This document shows, piece by piece, positions 7,591 through 16,474 of a stretch of DNA of 64,000 nt (position 1 is the first letter of the stretch; the number at the start of each line of letters is the position of its first letter). The notes under the pieces are model-generated. The model did no database searches. It saw nothing but the letters and a program-made list of their open reading frames with translations, and had not been told where the DNA came from. A program made the translations under genes and the position numbers. Source of the stretch: Candidatus Poribacteria bacterium (GTDB lineage: Bacteria > Poribacteria > WGA-4E > PCPOR2b); contig JAJECO010000044.1 of the NCBI GenBank assembly GCA_022822005.1, forward strand, positions 124,001 to 188,000. Reading direction: 5' to 3'.

Positions 7591-8181
7591 TCAAAACCGC
7601 CACGCCAACAACGTCCCCCGATGCCGTGAGACGAGCGCGCCGGTGAGTGTGCCGACCGCTGCGCCGGCAATCACATCAGACGCGTAGTGCCTGCCCAGAT
7701 AGATCCGCGTGACCCCCACCAATCCCGCGCCGATGTATAACGGAATACGAAGCTTAGGATACCGATTTCCGAGCAGTGTCGCACCGGCGAAAGCGTAGGC
7801 GGTGTGCCCCGACGGAAACGCCGGATTACTGGCATCGTCCAAGGGGCGCTTACGTCCGATGATCTCTTTCATCCCCCAAACGATTACACCTGTGCTGATG
7901 AAAGTGGAGGTCAGCAGCCTGCCCGTGTCACGGTGCGTATCGCCGCCGTAAGCCATCAGGAGCAGGGAAACCCCCAGCATCGTCCTGCCATCGCCGAGGT
8001 AGGTGCCCAACTCCATAGCGGTGCCGAGCGGCTCACTTCGGGGCGGTTCATCATAGATCGCATCGAATATGTCTTGGTCCAACCGAATAAAAAAATTATC
8101 TTCTTCGGCGTACCCCGCGACAGAGGTTAGGCAGAAAAACAGCGTCCACAGAGCGGTTTGAAGGGTTCGTATTTTCATCAT
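7591..8181 (-). CDS. Exported PAP2-family phosphatase
   Basis: Type 2 phosphatidic acid phosphatase-like enzyme, 196 aa. All three PAP2 motifs are visible: KEIIGRKRP (K105-P113), FPSGH (H126) and TRIYLGRHYASD (R159, H165, D169). An N-terminal signal-like segment (MMKIRTLQTALWTLFFCLTSVAG) precedes EEDNFF, and later hydrophobic stretches place the active site on the membrane/periplasmic side. By family it dephosphorylates lipid or isoprenoid phosphates. M2 at 8178 is an equally possible start; neither has a good ribosome site. The AXE1 esterase lies upstream, 29 bp away, on the same strand. Confidence 0.9.
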   Translation of the reverse strand: MMKIRTLQTALWTLFFCLTSVAGYAEEDNFFIRLDQDIFDAIYDEPPRSEPLGTAMELGTYLGDGRTMLGVSLLLMAYGGDTHRDTGRLLTSTFISTGVIVWGMKEIIGRKRPLDDASNPAFPSGHTAYAFAGATLLGNRYPKLRIPLYIGAGLVGVTRIYLGRHYASDVIAGAAVGTLTGALVSRHRGTLLAWRF

Positions 8182-8210
8182 TTGATAATCTAAGTTAGGG
8201 GGAATAGGGG

Positions 8211-9173
8211 CTAAAGCCCGCTCATAAACTGAAAGATCTGGTCTCCATGTCCCGGCAGGTCTTCGTGCGCGAAGTCAGGAAAAACCGCTAACGACTTCTC
8301 CGACGTTATCTTGTTATAAGCCGCAAATTGCGTCGAAGGCGGACAGATCGTGTCCATCAGCCCTACCCCCATAAAGACCTCACCACGGATCCGTGGACAG
8401 AGGTACTGCACGTCGATATAGCCGAGTTTCTCAAATATCGCCCTTTCGCGCTCGTGGAGCGGATCAAACTTACGGAAGTATTCCGCCAATTCGGCGTAGG
8501 CATCTTTCGCCTGATCCATCTCCCACACCCGTTGGTAATCGCAGAGGAACGGGAACACAGGCGCTGCGCGTTTGATACGCGGTTCCAGTGAGGCGCAGGC
8601 GAGCGTCAATCCACCGCCTTGGCTCCTGCCGGTCGCGCCGACCCGATTTTCGTCCACATCCGGCATCTCCATCACAATTTTTGCGAGCTGCGCTGTATCC
8701 AAAAAGATTTGGCGGTAGAGCAATTTTTCCGGCGCATCGTCAAGTCCACGGATAATATGGCCGCGCAACGTCCACCCTGTTACACCGCCCCTATCTTCCG
8801 ACGAACCGCCCTGCCCACGACAATCGAGTGCGGCGACGGTGTGACCGAGCGCGGCGTAACCCAATTTGCTCGTCCAATCGCCGGCATCGCCGGAGTAGCC
8901 GTGGAACATCAGCACCGCCGGGTGCGGGTCGGGCGCGTTATTCGGGCGAATCAGCATAGCGTGAACCCGCGCACCGCCGACACCGGTGAAATAGAGATCC
9001 GAACAGTCGGCGAAGGGGGTCTGGAAACTCGCTGGCACTATCTCAATTTCGGGATCAACTTCCTGCATCTCCGCAAGCGCGTCCTCCCAAAAAGAATCAA
9101 AATCATCGGGACGCGGATTTATGCCCTGATAGGTTTCCAACTCCGCCAACGATATATCAAAGGTCAAAGGCAT
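8211..9173 (-). CDS. Acetyl xylan esterase / cephalosporin-C deacetylase (CE7, AXE1) family
   Basis: Alpha/beta-hydrolase of carbohydrate esterase family 7, 320 aa, the normal length. The catalytic triad is readable: S184 in GRSQGG, D274 in GLMDTICPP and H303 in FAHED. RGQGGS (119-124) is the conserved CE7 oxyanion-side motif, and the N-terminus PRPDDFDSFWEDAL is family-typical. It lacks a signal peptide, so it would remove acetyl groups from imported oligosaccharides in the cytoplasm. Start ATG 9173 is preceded (coding sense) by GAGAGGAGAAATT. Fits the glycan-degrading context of the GH32 genes further along. Confidence 0.93.
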   Translation of the reverse strand: MPLTFDISLAELETYQGINPRPDDFDSFWEDALAEMQEVDPEIEIVPASFQTPFADCSDLYFTGVGGARVHAMLIRPNNAPDPHPAVLMFHGYSGDAGDWTSKLGYAALGHTVAALDCRGQGGSSEDRGGVTGWTLRGHIIRGLDDAPEKLLYRQIFLDTAQLAKIVMEMPDVDENRVGATGRSQGGGLTLACASLEPRIKRAAPVFPFLCDYQRVWEMDQAKDAYAELAEYFRKFDPLHERERAIFEKLGYIDVQYLCPRIRGEVFMGVGLMDTICPPSTQFAAYNKITSEKSLAVFPDFAHEDLPGHGDQIFQFMSGL

Positions 9174-9204
9174 ACAATTTCTCCTCTCTCATTGTAACGT
9201 AACG

Positions 9205-9463
9205 TGCCACTTATTAGAAAACATCGCAAACCGGGAGAATGGAACTTGACCACCGCTCGCAGTGGATTGACAAATCCACTGCACATGCGCGAGTACGGCT
9301 TGGATATGTCTATCCAAGCCGAGCGGGTTTGACGACTAGTAGATTGTCAGATAATTGTTAATGCCCCTGCTCGTAGTGGATTGACAAATCCACTACGCCG
9401 CTGCAAATCGGGCTTGGATATGTCTATCCAAGCCGAGCGGGTTTGACGACTAGCAGCTTAGGT
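9205..9463 (+). mobile_element. Tandem R1 MITE pair, degenerate left end
   Basis: Two R1 hairpin units in tandem (9253-9345 and 9360-9450), each with GTGGATTGACAAATCCAC and CTTGGATATGTCTATCCAAG. The right terminus ACTAGCAGCTTAGGT is at 9449-9463. The left terminus is eroded (ACGTGCCACTTATTAG), and no clean target duplication is visible. The same double-unit arrangement occurs at 34420-34695. The element fills most of the 319-bp gap between the esterase and the GGT gene. Confidence 0.65.
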
Positions 9464-9492
9464 TATTAAAAATAGATTTTTGGTAGGTCCAT

Positions 9493-11229
9493 TTACCAAC
9501 CGATTGCATACGACGTAGAGCGTGGATCTGCGCCGCCGAGCCGTGTACCTGTCTCATGATCGACCGTGATCGCGCACACACGGCTGACCCCTGCGCTCCA
9601 ATCGTCGCCGTCGTGGAGGTGATGCCCACGCTCCCGCAAAGCCTCGCGGACCTGCGGGTCGATACGAGCTTCGACCACCACCTCGCTGGGCAGTGACCCA
9701 TGGGGCCAGAACGAGTTCGGGAAGCTGTGACTGATGACACGGGGCGCCTCGATCGCCTCTTGCGGCTCCATTCCGAACTCGGTGATATTGAGGAACACCT
9801 GCAGCATTCCCTGTACCTGTGCGTCCCCGCCGGGACAGCCGAACGGCATGAACGGCTTTCCATCCTTGAGCGCCAACGCTGGGTTCGGCGTGAGGCGCGG
9901 ACGCTTCCACGGCTGCAGACAAGAGGGATGCGCCGGATCGAGCCACGTCTGCGTCCCCCGTCCTGAGACAGGGAAGCCCAATCCCGGAACGACTGGCGAC
10001 CAACCAACCACATCCGAAGGGGTCGCGGAGAAGGCGTTTCCACTCTCATCGACCACGCAGAGGTAACTGGTATCGCTCTCCCACTGCGATATCCGCTCCG
10101 GTTGCGGACGATTCGGGTCCAGGGTCGGGAAGGGACCGTTCTCGCCACGCGGTTCCGGCTGGTATCGCCACGGATCGCCGGGCGACGGCATGTCGGGGGC
10201 GGCGCGCTGCGGGTCGATAACGTCCCGTCTTTCGGCAGCATATTGCGCATTCAGCAAGCCGTCCATCGGGACCTGCACAAAATCGGGGTCACCGAAATAC
10301 GCCTCCCGATCCGCAAACGCCAATTTCAGCGACTCAATCACTGTGTGGAGATAGTCCGCAGACTGATGTCCCATCCCCTGTAGGTCAACCCCTTCCAGAA
10401 TCTTTAACGCCATGTTGAGCGTCGGTCCCTGACACCACGGGCCGCAGGTATAGACATCGTAGCCTTTGTAGGTGATGTGCGTCGGCGGTTCCACCCGAAC
10501 GGAAAATGCAGCGAGATCCTCGTAGGTCAGCAGTCCCCCTTCTTGGGCGTGGAAATCAGCGATCTCGTGGGCAATTTCACCCTTATAGATCAGATCGCGG
10601 GCAGCTTTTATTCGTGCCTCCCGGTTGCCGCTCGCTCCTCGCTCGGCGTCGATCATCCGCTTGAACGTGTTCCCCAAATCCTTCTGGAAAAAGATCTCGC
10701 CGACCTGTGGAATATGTCCGCCGGGATTGAAGACCGCATGGGCCGACGGTTCACCGCCCAACTCACTACTCGCAAATGCGTGGAACTGATCATCGACGGG
10801 ATGGCCGTTTTCGACGAGGTCTAATGCGGGTTGGATCACCTCTTCAAAGGTCATGGTGCCGAATCGTGCCAACGCGGTCAGCCACGCATCGGGCGATGCG
10901 GGTGTAACGGTCCGCAAGATTCCGGGAGGCAGATCGCCGTCGTGATATTTGCGGAAGTAGTCGATGCTCGCCCCACGGGGCCAGCGTCCCAATCCGCTGA
11001 TGGTTTCAACCGGTGCCCCCGACCCCGGACAGTAGATAATCGGCGCAACGCCGCCGAAATGGGTGAATCCCGGTTGAAGTACATTGATACAGATACCGAC
11101 GGCGACGCCGGCATCGGCGGCGTTACCGCCACTTTCGAGGATACGCACGCCGCCCATTGTTGCGAGATAGTGCACCGATGAAACGACGTACCGTTTCCCG
11201 CGGATTGAGGGGCGATGACTTCTTGGCAT
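9493..11229 (-). CDS. Gamma-glutamyltransferase family protein
   Basis: N-terminal-nucleophile hydrolase of the GGT family, 578 aa; by family it transfers or hydrolyses gamma-glutamyl groups (glutathione and related) after self-cleavage into two subunits. The nucleophile Thr387 opens TSYLCVVDESGN, the equivalent of TTHxSVVD in classical enzymes; GGNAADAGVAVG (34-45) and FGG (58-60) are also conserved. The start is placed at ATG 11229 because GGAAGGAGAG stands just upstream; an in-frame ATG at 11292 has no such site. There is no signal peptide, unlike periplasmic GGT, so it may be cytoplasmic. It stands alone between repeat blocks. Confidence 0.9.
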   Translation of the reverse strand: MPRSHRPSIRGKRYVVSSVHYLATMGGVRILESGGNAADAGVAVGICINVLQPGFTHFGGVAPIIYCPGSGAPVETISGLGRWPRGASIDYFRKYHDGDLPPGILRTVTPASPDAWLTALARFGTMTFEEVIQPALDLVENGHPVDDQFHAFASSELGGEPSAHAVFNPGGHIPQVGEIFFQKDLGNTFKRMIDAERGASGNREARIKAARDLIYKGEIAHEIADFHAQEGGLLTYEDLAAFSVRVEPPTHITYKGYDVYTCGPWCQGPTLNMALKILEGVDLQGMGHQSADYLHTVIESLKLAFADREAYFGDPDFVQVPMDGLLNAQYAAERRDVIDPQRAAPDMPSPGDPWRYQPEPRGENGPFPTLDPNRPQPERISQWESDTSYLCVVDESGNAFSATPSDVVGWSPVVPGLGFPVSGRGTQTWLDPAHPSCLQPWKRPRLTPNPALALKDGKPFMPFGCPGGDAQVQGMLQVFLNITEFGMEPQEAIEAPRVISHSFPNSFWPHGSLPSEVVVEARIDPQVREALRERGHHLHDGDDWSAGVSRVCAITVDHETGTRLGGADPRSTSYAIGW

Positions 11230-11816
11230 ATTACGCTCTCCTTCCACCCGATTGGGTAGGGGTGCCTTGAGTTGTGAATAAGATCTAATCATAAGGGGGA
11301 TAAAGTAACCCCGTCAAACCTTGTGTAATCCTTGGTGAAGTTCCCTACAACTCCCCCCTGACAAGGGGAGCTAGGGGGGGTAGAGAATGTTCTCCCCGTT
11401 TTCTTTCCCTCATTCCCCCCTGACAAGAGGGGCTAGGGGGGTTAGAGAATGTTCTCCCCGTTTTCTTTCCCCTCATTCCCCCCTGACAAGGGGGGCTAGG
11501 GGGGTTAGGGATTTAGGGGGTTGGCTGTGGGTTGGAAGTGCCTAAGTATAGTAAATCCTAAAAACAGATAGACACTTTCGCTCCTCGTGTATGGTATGCG
11601 CTGTTTCCAACTGCGCCGTTTCAGTGCGGTTAGAAACCGCACCTACCGGGTCATAGCCCAGATTTTTCTAACCCCAGTAGTCGAGGTTTGCTCACCTCGC
11701 CGATTGGCAGTGTCCAAGTAATTCTAAAATCTACCATAATAGTTTTCTGTGGTATGTGTGCAAAAACGAAATGAGCCTCTCCCATATTCCCTAGCATACT
11801 GGTAACATACTCGCCC
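11230..11816. repeat. Intergenic repeat block (R2 array, R9)
   Basis: 587 bp without a gene. Three R2 copies follow each other at about 11345-11385, 11412-11445 and 11476-11522, the last two separated by almost identical spacers (GAATGTTCTCCCCGTTTTC), giving a tandem array of about 65-bp units. An R9 copy lies at about 11590-11660. No promoter could be assigned. Confidence 0.7.
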
Positions 11817-13439
11817 CTACGCCCCTTCCCGGTACTTCAACTCGTGCCAGATTGACCGCATCTGCCACACATCCAGCGACACAACCCGCGCTTCGCCCCC
11901 GATTGAGAACAGAGAGATGCCGTTGCTGTCTTCTCGCTCCGGGTAAGCGCGTGCAACGGCACACTGTCTGGAGAACAGCGGGAAGATTTTGTCGATCCCT
12001 TTCCGCGGGAACGCCCATTCTGCCTTGCACTCCCCGTTATCCGCGAACACTTCGATGAGGCTGCGGTCGATGAAGACGCGCAGCCGTATCCGTCGATCCG
12101 TCCCCACGTAGAACGGAGCAGTCTCCGGCGGTTTGCCGACGAGGTCAGTCCTCAAAGAAGCGCCGGAGGTGTCGATCTGTAAGCTATCGTTGGTCTTTGG
12201 GTGTCCGTGGTTGTAGATTGAAATTTTCGTTCGCTCACATCCATCTGGTGAGCGGAGCACGTACAGACCAACCTCCCGCGCAGTTCCCATCTCTACGGTG
12301 AGGTCGATTTCGATGGCTTTGCCGCCCACCCTATCTAAGACGCGTTCCTCGTTTGCTGATAACGCGATACCCGCGAAACCGTCGTGATGATAACGAAGGG
12401 ACTTCACCTCATCGACCGGTTCTATCCCCAACATGGTGTCTTCCTTTAAGGAGAGTTGCCAGGGCAGCGTCATACACCGTCCCCACTCGGATTGTGGGCC
12501 CTGCCTGCCGTCCGCGCAGTTGAGGATGGTGATGCAACGTCCGCCGCTATCTATCGTTGCGGACGGACAGGCGACATGGCCGCCGCCAAAGGGACCGTGA
12601 TTAATTCTGCCGTGATACTCTGGCGTGAATCGGTGTGTCCCCCGATCATATTCACCGATATAATAGCGTGCCGCCCGTTTGTGGCTAAAAAGCAGCAGGA
12701 TGTGCTTACCGTAACCGATAGGCAGGAAGTTTGGCACCGCACCATCTTCACCAAGATCACAGAAAACATCGTCGATCAGCAGCGGGTGCAGATATCTCCA
12801 GTCAGACAGATCCTTTGAATAGAAGAGATGGGAGGCAGAGCGGCGCCGTTCCCGGATGTAGCCGTCAATGGATGTTCCAGAAATCGAATAATACCCATCT
12901 TCCTCTTTCCATATACATGGGTCGAAGACATTGTAGGGACGCTCGTATGCGTCTGTCTTAGGGTTGGGGATAACCGGATTGTCTGGATGCTTGTCCCAGT
13001 TCAATAGCAGCGGATCCGTTGCGGTGGCGATACTATTCCCCGACTCCTTGCCGTGGTAGATGGCGATAACCCTCTCATCTTCCACAAGCGTCTGACCGCT
13101 GAAACAGTGGCGCTCGGTGTCCGGGTAGAGCGCAGGCGGTAGATCCCGCCAATGCACCAAGTCGTCGGCGTAGCAATGCCCCCAGTGGCACCGGTCGCTC
13201 CCTTCGGGACCGAATTGGTAGAACAGGTGATAGCGCCCCTGCCATTGGCACAGCCCGTTCGGATCTCCGAGGCTTGATAGAGAGGACATGTGATAGATCG
13301 GACGATACGGGTCTGTCGCCATCCGTGCTCTCTGCTCTCTGTATGAAGCCAACGTCTCATCTGTTTCAAGCGCGGTGAGTTGTTCAGCCAATCTGTTCGG
13401 GTAGGTTTTGCCCTTTAATCGCTCCCATTGATCCCCCAT
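11817..13439 (-). CDS. GH32-family protein (fructosidase-like), unusual acid/base motif
   Basis: Glycoside hydrolase family 32-like protein, 540 aa: N-terminal five-bladed propeller and C-terminal beta-sandwich (IDRSLIEVFADNGE near 450-480). Family members cleave beta-fructosides (sucrose, levan, inulin). The nucleophile motif is present as LGDPNGL (D59), and the stabiliser as FDPCIW (D173, with Phe instead of the usual Arg). The acid/base ECP motif reads A-V-P (A234-P236) within LGEDGAVPNF, so the usual Glu is missing; E231 and D232 are close by. No signal peptide. It starts 3 bp after the end of the TIM-barrel gene and is its operon partner; a paralogue follows upstream. Confidence 0.88.
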   Translation of the reverse strand: MGDQWERLKGKTYPNRLAEQLTALETDETLASYREQRARMATDPYRPIYHMSSLSSLGDPNGLCQWQGRYHLFYQFGPEGSDRCHWGHCYADDLVHWRDLPPALYPDTERHCFSGQTLVEDERVIAIYHGKESGNSIATATDPLLLNWDKHPDNPVIPNPKTDAYERPYNVFDPCIWKEEDGYYSISGTSIDGYIRERRRSASHLFYSKDLSDWRYLHPLLIDDVFCDLGEDGAVPNFLPIGYGKHILLLFSHKRAARYYIGEYDRGTHRFTPEYHGRINHGPFGGGHVACPSATIDSGGRCITILNCADGRQGPQSEWGRCMTLPWQLSLKEDTMLGIEPVDEVKSLRYHHDGFAGIALSANEERVLDRVGGKAIEIDLTVEMGTAREVGLYVLRSPDGCERTKISIYNHGHPKTNDSLQIDTSGASLRTDLVGKPPETAPFYVGTDRRIRLRVFIDRSLIEVFADNGECKAEWAFPRKGIDKIFPLFSRQCAVARAYPEREDSNGISLFSIGGEARVVSLDVWQMRSIWHELKYREGA

Positions 13440-13442
13440 CGC

Positions 13443-14216
13443 TTAATCTCCATAACCGAGTTGATGCAGGTGTTCAAACGACCTTTCTATCGCCTCTTTG
13501 GTTTGTGCTTCAGTCAACTCTTCGCCGCGGACACCCTCCGGTTGGAGGATATACGGCCCCATGTAATCAACCGATTTGAGGATTCGCAATATCTCCGCAA
13601 AATCCACGATCCCCTCGCCGAGCGTCTTAAAGTGCCACGCATCGAATATCCCATCATGGTCTTTCATGTGGGTGCAGGCGACGTAGGGGGCGATCTTTTC
13701 AAGCTCCACCACGGCATCGCCGCCGTCGGTGTAGAAAGAGATGTTGCCCGTATCGAAGTTGATCCGGACGGCTGGATGATCCACCGCACGTATCAGTTCT
13801 AAGCAGACCTCGCCGTTGTGGAGTAGGGTCGGATGGGTTTCAAGGACCAGTGTGAGACCGCGCGTAGCGGCTGCGTCCCCCATCTTTGCGAGCCAATGGT
13901 AGACATCCGATTCCGCCCCGGGGTGCGCTTTAACTGCGCTATGCACGATGGAGACACCCATGTGGACGGCTGCCTCGAAAGCGTCCGTCCAATCCGATGT
14001 CGCCGCATCTGTCGCGGCGGTGTCCTCGTCTTGGTACTTCGCTGTCAATGCCACCGCTGCAAAACCGTTCTCGTCTAACTCCGCTCTCACCCCTTCAACC
14101 TCTGAGGGCGATGGGGCTGGGATCTGTAGGTGGTTCACCCCGATACTTGATAAATGCTCGTACATGATATGCTCATAACGGCCGTAACCGCCGACACAAG
14201 CGAATACATTTTCCAT
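13443..14216 (-). CDS. Sugar phosphate isomerase/epimerase-like TIM-barrel protein
   Basis: AP-endonuclease-2/xylose-isomerase-like TIM barrel, 257 aa. Metal-binding residues of the fold are visible: E in LVLETHP (about 125), D in INFDTGN (about 154), H in CTHMKDHDG (about 182) and E in LQPEGVRG near the C-terminus. By family it isomerises or epimerises a sugar or keto-sugar in the cytoplasm. ATG 14216 is preceded by AAAAGGGAGG. The GH32 gene begins 3 bp downstream, which suggests that the sugar released by the hydrolase is the substrate (inference). Confidence 0.88.
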   Translation of the reverse strand: MENVFACVGGYGRYEHIMYEHLSSIGVNHLQIPAPSPSEVEGVRAELDENGFAAVALTAKYQDEDTAATDAATSDWTDAFEAAVHMGVSIVHSAVKAHPGAESDVYHWLAKMGDAAATRGLTLVLETHPTLLHNGEVCLELIRAVDHPAVRINFDTGNISFYTDGGDAVVELEKIAPYVACTHMKDHDGIFDAWHFKTLGEGIVDFAEILRILKSVDYMGPYILQPEGVRGEELTEAQTKEAIERSFEHLHQLGYGD

Positions 14217-14630
14217 GAAGGACCTCCCTTTTGAGATAAGCCGGTGGATTTGTCAATCCACCGTGAGCGAAAGAGGGATTTAGGGGGTTTGCTTTTGTAT
14301 TTATCCGCCCCTCCGGGGCTGAATTGGTTCATTGTTTGACTGATTTCCGTACACATAGCACTCCGCCGGAGTGCGAGGTTTGGACGTGTCGTCCAGCTAT
14401 AAACATATCACTCCGCTGGAGCGAAAAGCAAAGGTGAGTCAGTTGAGTCCGCAATCGTAGGGGCGAGGTTCCCTCGCCCGCTGGGGTTGGGTGACCCACC
14501 CCCTACGGATTCTGCATTCCCGTCCTCTCGTCTTCCCGCTTCCTCGCTTCCTCGCTTCCTCGCTTCCTCCTCCGCGCTCTCCGCGTCTCTGCGGTGGATT
14601 TATTACGCATTATTCTTCACGTATCACGCA
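14217..14630. repeat. Intergenic repeat block (R1 hairpin, R3 variants, R11, R8)
   Basis: Contains a single R1-type hairpin GTGGATTTGTCAATCCAC (about 14233-14250), R3 relatives with CACTCCGCCGGAGTGCG and CACTCCGCTGGAGCG, an R11 copy at about 14457-14512, a C/T-rich tract made of CTTCCTCG units (about 14520-14575), and an R10-type end at 14610-14640. The last repeat runs into the stop codon of the next minus-strand gene. Confidence 0.65.
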
Positions 14631-16193
14631 TCACGCTTCATAAATATTCTCCATCTGCCATGCGTCGAGTGATCTGAGTTCGCTATCTTGACCTTGGGAC
14701 CGCAGCGACACACCGATGCTGTCCTTGCGATCAGGATAGACACGCATCGCGACACACTGCTTCCCGTTGACGAACACCTCGACCACACTCTTATCGATAA
14801 ACACACGCAGGTTGAGCGTCTCGTCAGGTGCGATGAACACAGCGCCAGTTTCAGGGGCGCGTGACAGCACATCCGGCGCAGTAGACGAATACGATGAATC
14901 GATCGTTATCAGGCTGTCCCGTCCCTCCCGTTCGAGATCCGGGTCCCTGAAACCTCGTTCCCGGAAGAGCGCAATACGGGTGAACTCCTCCTTCTGCGGC
15001 GAACGGAGGACATTCATCTCGACCATCGGCGCACTTTTCGGGTCGATCTCTGCGACAATCTCCATCGCATTCCCTTCGACGTTCTGGAGGGTGATCTCTT
15101 GGTTCGCGGGCAGCGTCATCGCACCAACGCTCTGATGTGCACCGCGCAACGATTCGATGTCACCGGCAGGCGCTATCGCCAACTCGTCTTTTGAAGCGAG
15201 CGTTAAGCGGCGCGGCAGGGTCATAATCTGATTCCAGCCTTCGGTCGGTTTCGCGGGGTTCATGTTCCAGATACAGATGAGTCCGCCCTCACCGTCGGGG
15301 GTGGCGGAGGGTGCGTGTACACCCGCGGGGGCCGCCGCACCAAAGTTGTTCTTCGCGCCCGCCGTTACGACGAACTTATCGCGATCCTTGTCGTAGTCGC
15401 CTAACAGATACTGACCGCCGCTCATGTGGCTGAAGAACAGGAGGATATGCCGATCGCCGATGGGCCAGAAGTACGGACAGGCGCCGTCGTCTCCCACCAG
15501 GGTGTACTGATCATCCTCAAGGAACGGGTGCAGATACTCCCAATTCGCTAAATCCGGTGAGCGGAGCAGGAAATTGGCGCGGATCCGTTTGCCGCCGGGA
15601 CCGTGCGGAAGTGTCCCACCTGAAAGCGAATAGTACACCCCGTCCTTCTTCCAGATACACGGATCGAAAACGCGGTAGGGCGGGGTTGACCCGTCCGGGT
15701 TCCGCATCGGGATCACCGCTTCGCCCGTCACCTTCTCCCAATTCAGCAGCAGCGGATCGCTCGACACAGCGACCATGTTGCCCACCTCTGTGCCGTGATA
15801 CATCGCGATTACGCGGTCCTCTTCGACATAACTCGAACCGGAGAAACAGCACCTTTCGGGGTTGGGGTAGATCGCGTAGGGCAGGTCTCGCCAATGGATG
15901 AGATCGTCGCTGATCGCGTGTCCCCAATGCTGGCGGGTATCTTCCGGCGGATATGCCTGATAGAAAAGATGCCATCTGCCCTGCCAGAAACAGAGTCCGT
16001 TCGGATCGTTGAGCATCGCTTCGGGATTCACGTAATGGTAGATCGGACGGTGCGGATCGCCTGCGTACCCTTTCCGCGACTCAAGCATCCGCAACATCAG
16101 CGGGTTGGTTTTGAGCTGCTCCTCTTGCGCTTCGAGGGTGTCAGCAAAGGTGTAGTGCGGAACACGTGAGGTGTAATCAGGGGTGTTGTTCAT
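14631..16193 (-). CDS. Second GH32-family protein (fructosidase-like)
   Basis: Paralogue of the GH32 gene at 11817-13439, 520 aa, same architecture. Visible motifs: MLNDPNGL (D63 nucleophile, canonical N-D-P-N-G), HLFYQAYPP, FDPCIW (D177) and a beta-sandwich with FIDKSVVEVFVNGKQ. As in the paralogue, the acid/base Glu of ECP is replaced by Ala (A238-C239-P240 in VGDDGACPYF), so the substitution is a family trait, not an accident. No signal peptide. Its stop codon is the TGA at the start of an R10 repeat. AAAGGAGAAAAT precedes ATG 16193. Predicted to act on a fructoside or related intracellular substrate. Confidence 0.88.
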   Translation of the reverse strand: MNNTPDYTSRVPHYTFADTLEAQEEQLKTNPLMLRMLESRKGYAGDPHRPIYHYVNPEAMLNDPNGLCFWQGRWHLFYQAYPPEDTRQHWGHAISDDLIHWRDLPYAIYPNPERCCFSGSSYVEEDRVIAMYHGTEVGNMVAVSSDPLLLNWEKVTGEAVIPMRNPDGSTPPYRVFDPCIWKKDGVYYSLSGGTLPHGPGGKRIRANFLLRSPDLANWEYLHPFLEDDQYTLVGDDGACPYFWPIGDRHILLFFSHMSGGQYLLGDYDKDRDKFVVTAGAKNNFGAAAPAGVHAPSATPDGEGGLICIWNMNPAKPTEGWNQIMTLPRRLTLASKDELAIAPAGDIESLRGAHQSVGAMTLPANQEITLQNVEGNAMEIVAEIDPKSAPMVEMNVLRSPQKEEFTRIALFRERGFRDPDLEREGRDSLITIDSSYSSTAPDVLSRAPETGAVFIAPDETLNLRVFIDKSVVEVFVNGKQCVAMRVYPDRKDSIGVSLRSQGQDSELRSLDAWQMENIYEA

Positions 16194-16314
16194 AGATTTT
16201 CTCCTTTATTAGTAGCAAGGGCAACCACAAGGGTTGCCCCTACAAGGAACCAATCCAATGTAGGGGCAGGTCTTGTGCCTGCCCAACTCCCAGTTTTATG
16301 TTATATATGTTAAC
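16194..16314. repeat. R11 hairpins between GH32 and R1 MITE
   Basis: Two R11 hairpins: GGGCAACC..GGTTGCCC at about 16208-16242 and GGGGCAGG..CCTGCCC at about 16264-16287. The MITE begins at 16315. Confidence 0.6.
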
Positions 16315-16474
16315 GCAAGTTGCTATTTATGAAAAATGTCCTAGAACGGAAGAATGGACACTGAATAGAGACCATTACCGCTCGCAGTGGATTGACAAAT
16401 CCACTGCATACGTATAAGGATGGCTTGGATATGTCTATCCAAGCCGAGCGAGTCTGACAACTAGCAACTTAGGT
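16315..16474 (+). mobile_element. R1 MITE with 7-bp target duplication TATGTTA, abutting methyltransferase stop
   Basis: 160-bp element. Left end ACGCAAGTTGCTATT (16315-16329), right end ACTAGCAACTTAGGT (16460-16474), perfect duplications TATGTTA at 16308-16314 and 16475-16481. Interior has both R1 hairpins. The stop codon of the minus-strand methyltransferase (16474-16476) uses the terminal base of the element plus two bases of the duplication. Confidence 0.8.

Noticed and set aside
7392-7687. Plus-strand open frames of 78-84 codons
   Set aside because: They overlap the well-supported PAP2 gene and a MITE, and encode low-complexity Pro/Arg sequence.
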